Positions 9,233-18,115 of a DNA stretch of 26,800 bases are shown one piece after another. The position numbers and the translations under genes are program-made. Source of the DNA: Lingula anatina (Eukaryota; Brachiopoda; Lingulata; Lingulida; Lingulidae); NCBI RefSeq assembly GCF_001039355.2, contig NW_019775407.1:34054-60853 (forward strand), given 5' to 3'. Numbering within the stretch: the stretch's first letter is position 1; each line of letters opens with the position of its first letter. Below the pieces are notes generated by a model, which was given only the letters and a program-made list of their open reading frames with translations, ran no database searches and was not told where the DNA came from.

Positions 9233-10277
9233 GTAAGCTTATTGCATATTCGCAAGAATTAGTATACATATGGAGTCGCGAAAATGAGTATTTTCCATAA
9301 ACGATCTTTCCCAATTGGTTTTCAATCCATAATTTCATCTCGCTGAGCAGTTCTTCCATCTGTCAGCTGAAAAGTCTGACGGTAGAGATGAACGGATAAT
9401 AGTGTGAGGCGGAGGCTATTTGTGCGATTTTGATATAAATACATTAAGTTCCATACGTACAGATTTAAGGGGGGGGGGGTGAATTCACAGGACGGGAATA
9501 CGTTGAGTTCAGTGTTAACCCTTCCACATACAGTCTCTGTCACACACAGTGCACTCAAAAATATAGTAACTACATTTGTTGACTTTCTTTGTCCAAAATG
9601 TCCCAGATGAAATATAGTACAGATGCTGAGCTTACTTAAAACCCGATTTGTCCGATTTTAGTGTGCATCTCTTGCTAGCTTTTCTCCCAGCTGAGAGCGG
9701 TAGCATATATAGAATAGGCTCTTTGGAATGAACGTGAAGGAAATAACAAGATATTCATACCCCGTGTAATTTATTCCAGTTAGTCGTGCAGCATCATATC
9801 ATTCAATCACAGTAGTGATATGATAAATGCAACGAAGAAAATATGAAGATAATACATAATTATGTTACCCTCATCTAAATATGGGATAAATGTTTCACCG
9901 TGTTCCTGCACAAAAATATTGATAAGTGCCAGGTGCCAGCGCTTGTAGATCTTTAAAAATATTTTCTGAACATTTCATTAAATAGTCAGTGCTGAGTTTA
10001 TGCTCACATGCGCTTTACATTATGTCATTTCATGCGTAAACGAACTCGTCCCTCTGGATCTTAAAACGATATTGAAATCAATTTCACCAAAATTAACCGA
10101 GGGCTACAAATGTAGCACTTGTATGCTGATATGTACAGATCATACATGTACATATACGATATTATGTAAAAACATGTACATATACGATACATGTATGATC
10201 GATCATACAGGTAACATATACGATGGAAAGTTCCAATACGATGCCAGACACGTCCGTCTATTCCAGGTGATAGCTGC
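9233..10277. other. 3' flank of EF-hand gene A, no gene
   Basis: No gene is seen. It holds a poly-G tract near 9469-9480, shared with unit B at about 13242, and a 13-bp inverted repeat at 10138-10150/10188-10200 ('gatcatacatgta') with an internal direct repeat 'catgtacatatacgata'. The inverted repeat is absent from unit B. Confidence 0.5.
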
Positions 10278-10637
10278 TTATTCCTGTCTATATATTTCTG
10301 CTAACAGACATTTAAAACATCCAACGAACGTGTCGATATTAAACACATAACCTGCAAACCCCAGTTGGTACCACACATTTAATATATCATGAAACAGCAA
10401 CGGAGACGACGTGCTTAACCACTCTGCATAAGCGTAATAGTCATTTTCGGTCAACTGACCGTCATCGTCGAGGTCCAATCTCTTAAACCAAAGTGAAATT
10501 TTCTCTAAACAATGGGGATTTAATCCAGATAAATCACACGTACAAACTTTGTCTCTTCTTGTCGGTGGTGAGGTCTTACCGCCCATAAACAGTGCCGTCT
10601 GAACCATCAATATTATTGCCACTGTAGAGCCGTGCAT
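10278..10637 (-). CDS. Small secreted EF-hand protein, copy A
   Basis: 119 residues starting at 'MHGSTVAIILMVQTALFMGG', a clear signal peptide (about 1-20). The mature part carries one EF-hand: hydrophobic helix 'LEKISLWF', then loop D55-L-D57-D-D59-G60-Q-L with Asp66 at position 12 (Glu is usual), then 'YYAYAEWL'. A second half ending '..NIDTFVGCFKCLL' may be a decayed second EF-hand. Cysteines are at 32, 34, 43, 107 and 110. The frame is open to an upstream ATG at 10703, but paralogue B has TTG there and starting at 10637 gives a clean signal peptide with A at -3, so 10637 is chosen. Probably a calcium-binding extracellular protein; a role in mineralisation, immunity or venom cannot be distinguished. 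Paralogue at 14653-15009. Confidence 0.8.
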   Translation of the reverse strand: MHGSTVAIILMVQTALFMGGKTSPPTRRDKVCTCDLSGLNPHCLEKISLWFKRLDLDDDGQLTENDYYAYAEWLSTSSPLLFHDILNVWYQLGFAGYVFNIDTFVGCFKCLLAEIYRQE

Positions 10638-10793
10638 GTTTGCGGTCCTTAGATCTGGAAGATTTACATATTTCTTTGAACGTTTGAAAACAATTTCTGA
10701 CATTAAAGCATAAAACGAGGATTAATTTCACTTTGAAAAAATTAATTCATGTTCCGAATGTTCGTTTACCTGTAAATAACTCTTGGCGAAGCA

Positions 10794-10801
10794 ATTTATA
10801 T
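10794..10801 (-). promoter_or_regulatory. TATA box of EF-hand gene A
   Basis: ATATAAAT on the minus strand, conserved in unit B (15159-15166) within a shared block 'cctgccatataaat'. Transcription would start near 10769. A 'TTTACAG/GTAAAC' donor lies at that point and 'ttaatgtcag' reads as an acceptor near 10698, so a very short first intron is possible. Confidence 0.5.
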
Positions 10802-11465
10802 GGCAGGTGTCCCAGTATGAAACTTTGAGGCATTTGGTGGGAACTAAAGCTAAAACAGTGATATTTTAACTCTTCAGGTAATTGAGTTTGCAGAACTCAT
10901 ACATAGGGGGATTCTGATATTGAATTAGATATTATGTAAAAACATGGATAAGAGAATGTCTGATTCAGGTGGCAGTTAATGGCGGCGATGAAAACTTGGG
11001 ATGCGAGATGTCGGTGGGGGATCGAAACATATGACTATAGATATCTTTATTATAGTTCAACCTGATTATTTTATGATGGAAGTAGCGTGAGAGTAATAGT
11101 TTATTGGATTTTAGTTGTTTTAAACTTAAATGCATCCCTGTATGTAACATATATGCTGATCGTTTAAGTTTGAAATGGAATTAGTGCTCATCACGTGTCA
11201 TGTCATGTAACGTGAAAGGTAATAACCATATTTACAATATAAAACAAATTCGTACTTATGTTATCGGTTTTAAATAGTTATATCGTCTGCATAAATGGAT
11301 AAATGTTCAATGCGCATACAGTACAAATAAAGCCTAGTAAGATCTAGTTAATGTTGCTGGGATCGAAAATGGTTTATTGGCAATGGTGCTAGACGCCGCG
11401 GTAAGCTCTGTCTAGAGCACCGGCTTCTCTGGACGACTAGGGTGAGAACACGCGACCCAAAGAAT
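10802..11465. other. Upstream flank of EF-hand gene A, no gene
   Basis: No gene is seen. Over roughly 10980-11460 this sequence is almost identical to 15350-15833. A small open frame on the minus strand is shared by both units only because the DNA is the same. Confidence 0.6.
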
Positions 11466-11568
11466 ATGTAGAATATGACAATTGGTCCTATATATATANT
11501 CTTGCTTGCAGTTGTTTTTACAGCTTTGGTTAGTTGCTCTCTTTCCTCCCGAGTTGACAACACAGTGG

Positions 11569-12334
11569 AACAATTTCACACATAAGAACGTGTCTGTGAA
11601 AATTGCTAGGCGTCGGTTACATGCTCAGAGAGTGTACAGCAGGGTAGCAAGTCTGAAACCTCTTATATCGATACAAAACAGGCAACGTAGAGTGAACTAG
11701 GGTCAACAGGATCTGGAACTGGACAGTCCATGACAATTGGTCCTATATATATTTTTTTGATGAGTGTCGCTTTGGTCTGACCTCTGATGACAGACGGGTA
11801 CGATGCTGGCGAACTGCTGGTAAAGCATTTGAACCACATGCACTGAATTTTCGAACCAGGAGCAGCATATTTATCATGGTGTGGGGCTGCATCAGCATCC
11901 ATGGCGTGGGCGAATTGATAGTGGTTGATGGAAACATGAATCACTAGAAATATATCGATGTTTTGGAGTCAGGCTTGCTACCATCTATTACTATCTATAA
12001 CATGTTTGGTGACAGGATTTATCCATTTGTGCACCAGGATGACAATGCTCCTTGTCACAGGCCCAGAGCAGTTGATGATTGGTTTGACCAACAGGACATT
12101 CGCAGGGTGATGTGACCTGCCCGCAGTCCGGATGCAAACATAATAGAAATTGTGTGGAATGATATGTCAAAACTTCTCACAAATGCCCGTCTTACCAGCA
12201 GAGAAACTCTGTTATATTCAGTGTTTCATGCTTGGGCCAGCATAAGCCCTGAACGCATTAGACAATTAAATGAATCCTTGCCTCGTAGACTGGCACCTAT
12301 TATTAGGTCACGTGGCTATGGCACTAATTACTAA
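11569..12334 (+). pseudogene. Decayed Tc1/mariner-type transposase
   Basis: Typical Tc1 elements encode a DD34E transposase of about 340 aa. Here the N-terminal part runs in one frame ('VSVKIARRRLH' from 11590) and shifts frame near 11700. The catalytic core then reads 'FFDECRFG', 'QDDNAPCH' and 'PARSPDANIIEIVW'. First Asp, second Asp and Glu are all visible, with 34 positions between second Asp and Glu, as in Tc1. In-frame stops occur at 11945-11947 (TAG) and 12113-12115 (TGA, where the family has Trp before 'PARSPD'). The C-terminus ends '..GYGTNY'. The DNA-binding N-terminus is not recognisable, and an N lies at 11499. Non-functional; it sits directly after duplication unit A. Confidence 0.88.
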
Positions 12335-12679
12335 TTTTGGACTTGAAACTGCATATTTTGGTAGAATGTATATTTTGTTCTCATTTTGTGATTTTTTGTG
12401 AAATTTGATGTTAATAAAATGATACCAGGAGCATATCATTCCACAGTCATTTATCTCCCGCATAGTATTGGTTCAGTAGGGGTGACACTTCTATTGTCCA
12501 GTGTGTGTAGGTGCCAGAGACCAGCGCCACTACATGTGGATCTTTGTGGTCTTTGCTGAGTTAATTCTGACTGGTGTTTTATCAAATGCTGTGCTTCCCG
12601 ACTGTGTCACAAAGTTCCGATCTTCTCTCTAATAAAACTGAACTAAAAAATGCCACCCACGGTCGAATTGTGATATATT
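12335..12679. other. 3' part and flank of the Tc1 remnant
   Basis: Contains 'aataaaat' at about 12414, consistent with the end of the element. The right terminus is not identified. No gene is seen; overlapping small frames on both strands at 12574-12777 are not supported. Confidence 0.4.
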
Positions 12680-12860
12680 TGCCTGAACTCTTTGAACCGT
12701 TTGGAAGATTTTGTAAAAAAACAGTTTGCTTTCTGGCATTGACGCAGTCAATTTTGAATAACTTCAGCATTTTCTGAATTAATTTTTGTAGCGACAGAAA
12801 TGGAAGTGGTTACCTGTAAATACAGCTGCTGAAAAGTTTGTAAAGTGAAAGCAAATAAAA
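12680..12860 (-). pseudogene. Faint relic of the EF-hand gene upstream region
   Basis: The block 'ctggcattga..agtcaattttgaat' to 'ggttacctgtaaata' matches the block at 16738-16840, with recognisable likeness to the promoter-side block of the intact genes ('gtttacctgtaaataactc'). No coding part is preserved. Read by eye; the alignment is weak. Confidence 0.3.
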
Positions 12861-13513
12861 CATTTTTTTATGATTCTGTAGCCATTATATTAGAATGCGG
12901 GCTTCAGTTTACTGCATGGTATTGAGGTAGTAGATATTTTAATATTTAAAATATGAAACCAAGAGAGAGAGAGAGAATTTGATGCAGGTGGCAGTTAATG
13001 GCGTTGAATAAATTTCACGGTGACTTTCAAACAAGTTGATCCGTGAGGGGTTGGGTGGCTGGGGGGGGGGTCGATCTTTCCCAACTGGTTTTCATTCCAT
13101 AATTTCATCTCGCTGAGCAGTTCTTCCAGCTGTCAGCAGAAAAGTCTGACGGTAGAGATGAACGGATAATAGTGTGAGGCGGAGGCTATTTGTGCGATTT
13201 TGATATAAATACTTACATTAGTTCCATATGTACAGATTTAAAGGGGGGGGGGGTGAATTCACAGGACGGAAATACGTAAAGTTCGTTTATAACCCTGACA
13301 TTTTGTCTCTGACACATACAGTGCACTTAGAAATATAGTAACTACATATTTTTTACTTTCTTCGTCCCAAATGTCCCAGATCAAATATAGCACAGGTGCT
13401 GAGCTTAGCCCGATTTGTGCATCTGTTGCTAGCTGTTCTCCCAGCCGAGAGCAGTAACATGTAGAATTGGCTGTTTGGAATGAATGTCAAGGAAAATTAC
13501 AACATATTCATAN

Positions 13514-13942
13514 TCACTGCGTGGAATGATATCCACATCAAAACTCTAAAAAACTTGTCACAGGGTATGGCATGTAGGATGAGGGCGCTGCAAGCGGCTG
13601 CTGGAGGTCATACCCGCTATTGATGACTTTTCATGATTAACTGTAATGATTTCTTTGACTGTGTAACTTATCACTGTCCGGAGGCTATCATTTTCTTTAA
13701 TATCTTAGCTTAAAGTTAATACTGACATCAAACTGTTGATATGGTTTTCTGGGGGTGTTCTTTTCTTTTGAATGACATCTTATGTCAGATTTGATATTAT
13801 TGACCAAAATATCTCACAATGGAAGACTGGATATTTTTCTCACTCAATGATATACTTTTTTGGTGAATCAAGCCAAAAAATATTTTATCAGCACTCAAAA
13901 ATAACAATGATAAAAAATATTCCATATTAAGTAGCAACCCTG
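13514..13942 (+). mobile_element. 3' end of a second Tc1/mariner-type element
   Basis: A short frame ends '..RALQAAAGGHTRY' with TGA at 13621-13623, preceded by 'AWNDIHIKTLKNLSQGM'. This is the usual C-terminus of Tc1/mariner transposases ('..RGGHTRY'). About 320 bp of non-coding tail follow, to 'agtagcaaccctg'. The 5' part is missing: the sequence starts at an N (13513). Compared with unit A it replaces about 100 bp (9760-9858). It belongs to a different subfamily from the remnant at 11569-12334. Confidence 0.8.
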
Positions 13943-14160
13943 TACATAATTATGTTACCCTCAGCTAAAAATGGGATAAATAATTTACCGTGTTCCCTGC
14001 ACATAAAAAAAAACATAAAAAATATTGACAAGTGCCAGGTGCCAGCGCTTGTTAATCTTTGAAAATATTTTCTGAACATTCCATTAAATAGTCGGTGCCG
14101 AGTTTATGCTGACATGCGCTTTACCACATCTTGTTTCAGTGTGTCCACCTTGTCTCTTAA

Positions 14161-14383
14161 GCCCCCTTCACACTGGACGGCGTCCTTTCTGCGTCCGGTA
14201 GTACGGCCCCGTTTGAGAGCAAATAAAACTATTACTTCTGTGCCGACAACTTGCTTATCATTGTACATTCAATCTGCAGCCAAAGCGATGCTTGTGTCTC
14301 TTCTCTAAGACCATGTCGATGCCAGTTACATGGTCGCAAAAAGGACGCAGAAAGGACTCCGTCCAGTGTGAAGCGGGTTTTTA
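14161..14383. mobile_element. 223-bp MITE with TTCACACTGGACGG ends
   Basis: Terminal inverted repeats of about 35 bp: the left end contains 'cttcacactggacgg' and 'cctttctgcgtcc', and the right end carries the same blocks inverted. It is flanked by CTTAA on both sides (14156-14160 and 14384-14388), a likely target-site duplication. It is absent from duplication unit A, so it arrived after the units separated. No coding capacity. Confidence 0.85.
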
Positions 14384-14404
14384 CTTAAAATTAACATCAT
14401 AGAA

Positions 14405-14460
14405 ATTGTCCCACCCACGGTCGAATATTATANAAATTGTCCCACCCACGGTCGATTATC
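14405..14460. repeat. Short direct repeat around an undetermined base
   Basis: The block 'aaattgtcccacccacggtc' occurs twice, at about 14403 and 14434, with N at 14433 between. A related 'ccacccacggtcgaatt' also occurs near 12654. The repeat next to an N may mark a joined assembly gap. Confidence 0.7.
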
Positions 14461-14652
14461 ATTTCATGCATAAGCGAACTCGTCCCTCTGGATCTTAAAA
14501 CAAAATTAAAATCAATTTCAAAATTTAACCGAATGTAGCACTTGTATGCGGATATGTACAGAACGTAGCCTACTAGTAGTCAGGTAACAATACACGTTGG
14601 AAAGTTCCCAATACGATGCCAGACACGTCCGTCTATTCCAGCTGATAGTTGC

Positions 14653-15009
14653 TTATTCTTCAAATATTTCTACTAACAGACATTGAAAACAGTCAACGAA
14701 TGTGTCGATATTGAACACATAATCTCCAAATCCCAACTGAGTCCATACATTGTTCATGACATCAAACACGGTCGGCGACGACATGATTAACCACTCTGCC
14801 ATAGCGTAATACTCATTTGGGTTCAACTGGCCGTCATCGTTAAAGTCCATTTTGTCAAACCAGAGTGCAATTTTCTCTAAACAATGAGAATTTGCTCCAG
14901 ATAAATCATACGTACAAACTTTGTCTCTTCTTATCGGTGGTGAGGTCTTACCGCCCATAAACAGTGCCGTCTGAACCATCAATATCATTGCCACTGTAGT
15001 GCCGTGCAT
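14653..15009 (-). CDS. Small secreted EF-hand protein, copy B
   Basis: 118 residues from 'MHGTTVAMILMVQTALFMGG', again a signal peptide. The EF-hand loop is D55-F-N57-D-D59-G60-Q-L with Glu66 at position 12, a fully canonical calcium loop, followed by 'YYAMAEWL'. Cysteine 34 of copy A is Tyr here, leaving four cysteines in the mature part. The frame continues upstream to 15075, but the codon there is TTG, not ATG; this fixes the start at 15009. About 32 of 118 residues differ from copy A, nearly all after the signal peptide. The same TATA block lies upstream (15159-15166). Function unknown beyond calcium binding outside the cell. Confidence 0.8.
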   Translation of the reverse strand: MHGTTVAMILMVQTALFMGGKTSPPIRRDKVCTYDLSGANSHCLEKIALWFDKMDFNDDGQLNPNEYYAMAEWLIMSSPTVFDVMNNVWTQLGFGDYVFNIDTFVDCFQCLLVEIFEE

Positions 15010-15158
15010 GTTTACTGTCCTTAGATCTGGAAGATTTACATATGCATTTGAACGTTTGAAAACAATTTCTGACAATTACGTAGAAATCGAGGATTAATTT
15101 CACTTTTTCAAAAAATTAATTCATGTTCGTTTACCTGTAAATAACTCTCGCCGAAGCT

Positions 15159-15166
15159 ATTTATAT
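15159..15166 (-). promoter_or_regulatory. TATA box of EF-hand gene B
   Basis: ATATAAAT on the minus strand, same spacing and context as for copy A. Conservation between paralogues supports it. Confidence 0.5.
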
Positions 15167-16369
15167 GGCAGGTGTCGCAGTATGAAACTTTGAGGCATTT
15201 GTTGGGAACTAGAGGTAAAACAGTGATGTTAAACTATTCAGGGAATTGTTTTTGCGGAACTCATACATGTATACGGGAATCCATTAACTGGTATTGAATT
15301 AAATATGATGGAAAAGCATGGAAAAGAGAATGTCTGATTCAGGTGGCAGTTGATGGCGGCGATGAAGGTCCGGGGTGCGAAATGTTGGTGGGGGATCGAA
15401 ACATATGACCATAGATATCTTTATTATAGTTCAACCTGATTATTTTATGATGGAAGTAGCGTGAGAGTAATAGTTTATTGGATTTTAGTTGTTTTAAACT
15501 TAAATGCATCCCTGTATGTAACATATATGCTGATCGTTTAAGTTTGAAATGGAATTAGTGCTCATCACGTGTCATGTCATGTAACGTGAAAGGTAATAAC
15601 CATATTTACAATATAAAACAAATTCGTACTTATGTTATCGGTTTTAAATAGTTATATCGTGTGCATAAATGGATAAATGTTCAATGCGCATACAGTACAA
15701 ATAAAGCCTAGTAAGATCTAGTTAATGTAGCTGGGATCAAAAATGGTTTATTGGCAATAGTGCTACACGCCGCGGTAAGCCCTGCCTAGAGCACCGGCTT
15801 CTCTGGACGACTAGGGCGAGAACACGCGACCTACAGAAGAGTACTGCAAACAGTACTCAACTCATTAACCAATAGAGAGCTTATGCTCTCTTGATATTCA
15901 CTCTCTCACATGATTTATGGATAACTAATTAAAAACAATTAGAAAATATGTGATGCGCAAACGCACGTATCGCCGTGTGCGCAACAGTAAATGTAAGATA
16001 CATGTACATTTGTCAGTTTATAGACTATAATGTAAGACACGTCCCTGCATCCCGGCAAAATTGCAGTTGCTTGTTGATTTTATGTCACGATAAGCTAACA
16101 TATATATCTTTAATGTTACTTAAATTTGTCAAATTCGTTCGATTCACTGTCAAATCCGACTTTCGTCCACGCTACTCTCATGAGATTATCCTCGAAGAAG
16201 GGCTGTTCATCTTACAGGAATATATATAAGTTGGCCTTACTGTGTCACCGTCAAACTCGGACATCTCTCCAAATGTCCGTTCTTGTTGTTCTCCATCCTC
16301 TGACCAACGGGTAGAGGTCCTGAAATCTCTTATATCACATAAGCATACTTTGCCTCTTCTTGTCGTTTA
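15167..16369. other. Upstream flank of EF-hand gene B and unit end, no gene
   Basis: Up to 15838 this is duplicated sequence. Directly after the break lie two perfect short hairpins: 15839-15858 ('gagtactg' stem, 4-nt loop) and 15874-15891 ('agagagc' stem, 4-nt loop). Small + strand frames near 15975-16314 have no recognisable domain. Confidence 0.5.
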
Positions 16370-16870
16370 TGGCGGCAATAGTTAACAAATATAATCTCTT
16401 TGTCTCGGGCTGTCGGCGGTGTGGTCAGACTGCCTAACAACAGTATTGGTTGTAGCATCAATATCATTGCATGGGCTGTGCATGTTTGCTGTCTCTATGG
16501 TCCCATTCAGAATAGGGGGCTAACTAGTCTAAGGTTCAGATATGGCCGACGCCCTTGAATACTTCCCCACAGAATATCTATTCAGTGTCTATTATAAGAT
16601 TAAACGGCAAGCTTTGTTGTGGATCGCTATATTTGACCCTCGGACTAGTAAGTCCCCTATTCTGAATGGGGCCTATCTGAATATTACAGACTTTAAATTC
16701 TACATACATGTATCTATTTCATAAATTTTAAACATATCCTGGCATTGATGTAGTACATTTTGAATGACCTTAATATTTTTTCTAGTTTATTTTATTCTCG
16801 AAAGAATTGAACTTGGTTACTTGTGAATTACTTCCGAGCAAGCCATTTGTAAATAAAAAAGACAGGTTTC
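16370..16870 (-). pseudogene. Broken third EF-hand family copy, split by a MITE
   Basis: On the minus strand, 16370-16485 reads 'MILMLQPILLLGS' and then 'TTPPTARDKE', matching the signal peptide and next residues of the intact genes. About 5 bp are missing just after the ATG-CAC, which shifts the frame, and the EF-hand part is not preserved. A MITE (16499-16673) interrupts it just upstream of the start. The promoter-side block follows at about 16780-16870 ('ggttacttgtgaattac'). A dead paralogue; confidence is good for the signal-peptide part, moderate for the rest. Confidence 0.65.
16499..16673. mobile_element. 175-bp MITE, family 1 (GGYCCCATTCAG ends), copy 1
   Basis: Terminal inverted repeats of about 45 bp: the left begins 'ggtcccattcagaatagggg', the right complement 'ggccccattcagaatagggg'. 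The insert is flanked by TAT on both sides. A 3-bp duplication fits PIF/Harbinger-type elements. Non-coding. Two relatives in the window: 24674-24840 and 26729 onward. Confidence 0.85.
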
Positions 16871-17012
16871 CCAAAACCAGAAGCCTTTATTAATACATTT
16901 TAAAAGTGACGATTTACTGAACTGAAATTTTCCGTTAAAATGTATCTCGATCACATTAGAAGTATGTTCCCTAATGAAAAATTTGGAATTTAAAGCTATT
17001 CGTTTATTTCAG

Positions 17013-17398
17013 ATATGTCCGGGAGCCGCGCACGCTGCTATCACTGCTACCGGAAGTTTCCCATCGTCCTTGACGCCATAATACACAACATTGAGCTCCA
17101 CAAAGACAAGCCTCTCTCGCTTCTCCTATACGTCGAAAACAGCTGTGCAGCATACGGGGAAGTGAAATGGAGGGCTGTTCATTATGACGTCAGGCCTTGT
17201 GACGTTAACAGCATCATGTTTGATGACAAAACATGGAACATAACTGTAGAACCAGGAACTGTTGTGAAAAGTCCCCAAAAACTATCTGGAAAACCTCAAG
17301 TTTCAGCTACCTCCTCAAATAGAAACAGATCTTTGAGTACTAGTAGGACCTCGAGTGACGGTAGCAATCCTGATGTCACCACGTCAGAACCACATTAA
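17013..17398 (+). CDS. Unrecognised C2H2-finger-like protein, coding exon
   Basis: An AG acceptor (..'cgtttatttcag', ending at 17012) is followed by two bases and ATG at 17015. The frame runs 127 codons to TAA at 17396-17398. Near the N-terminus the pattern Cys8-x2-Cys11-x12-His24-x4-His29 fits a C2H2 zinc finger. A hydrophobic, structured stretch follows ('KPLSLLLYVENS', 'YGEVKWRAVHYDV'), then a Ser/Thr/Asn-rich, probably disordered tail from about residue 85. I do not recognise the family. Upstream there must be at least one non-coding exon, which I could not place. Codon-like composition and the splice site support a real gene; it could also come from a domesticated or decayed transposon gene, since finger domains of this sort often cap transposases. 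Confidence 0.55.
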
Positions 17399-17445
17399 AA
17401 GTTGTGACGTCAGAATGACATCATAGCCCCAACATTGTGACGTCA
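17185..17445. promoter_or_regulatory. Cluster of palindromic CRE motifs
   Basis: Perfect TGACGTCA occurs at 17185-17192, 17405-17412 and 17438-17445, with near matches (ACGTCA at about 17382). TGACGTCA is the CREB/ATF site. The first lies in the coding exon, the last two just after the stop codon. Binding is not shown. Confidence 0.4.
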
Positions 17446-18115
17446 TGCTGACCTCACATTACATTCAGCTCTTCAGCTATTTAATCTGCACTTTTGAAAA
17501 AATTGGTAATGTAAACATGATATAAATGATACGAATATTTGTATAAATAATAATAGATATGTAATTATATAAAATATCGTAAAATGGCTTTTTGCATGAT
17601 CAGGCGGCATTTTTCCAAACCGTTTGACTCCTTAAGGAATTATATATTTCAAGGGTACACACTGCATGCGCTTTTTTCTGCTATACTCCTGACTCAGATT
17701 CTATCTGTGACGAATAGAAAATATATTCAAGTGTCTGAGTGAAGTATATTTCTGTTCTAGTTGTCTGTGCAGCCACTCGCCCTTCAGGAATAGAGTCGAG
17801 AAGTACGTCAACATTGAAAAACTTACTAAAATTGTAAAAACAATTATTGAACTGTAGCCTGGCTTCAATGTGTATGTTTTTGAAAATATTTGTGCTGGCT
17901 GCTAAACTTTAATATTGGATCAAGGGGCGCAGATAATAAACCGATCGTGGCATATTTTTCCCACTTTCAGGATGTAATGTTTATTAAAATAACATATTCA
18001 TCCGCGTGTCGAGCAAAAAAACACTGCAATCCATGCAGGTATATGCAGGCGAAACTGGAAGTAGGTCTGACCTTGTTCTAAAGAATTGAAATTGGAACAA
18101 AACCATGTAAACGTT
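17446..18115. other. No recognised gene
   Basis: AT-rich sequence after the finger-like exon. A 63-codon frame at 17890-18081 shows no domain. AATAAA at about 17935 is the nearest clear poly(A) hexamer. Confidence 0.4.

Larger units (their letters stand above)
9302..11465. repeat. EF-hand duplication unit A
   Basis: Matches 13072-15838. Both start at 'cgatctttccca' and end after 'aacacgcgac'. Unit A holds the EF-hand gene at 10278-10637. Identity is uneven: almost complete over about 10980-11460, lower around the gene. Confidence 0.9.
13072..15838. repeat. EF-hand duplication unit B
   Basis: Counterpart of 9302-11465, lengthened by a Tc1 remnant (13514-13942), a MITE (14161-14383) and a short repeated block around an N at 14433. 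Confidence 0.9.

Noticed and set aside
10965-11150. Minus-strand 61-codon frame shared by both EF-hand units (also 15339-15524)
   Set aside because: Shared because the surrounding non-coding DNA is almost identical; no domain, and changes fall freely in the frame.
11663-11944. Minus-strand frames over the Tc1 remnant
   Set aside because: Antisense of the decayed transposase, which has clear DD34E motifs on the + strand.
15770-15835. Possible tRNA-like or SINE promoter block in the conserved unit end
   Set aside because: No proper A and B boxes at the right spacing and no cloverleaf could be drawn.
9302-15838. Possibility that the EF-hand units are one locus assembled twice from two haplotypes
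   Set aside because: Coding divergence of about 27% in protein and several unit-specific insertions are too large for alleles; the near-identical distal flank still deserves the long-read check listed above.
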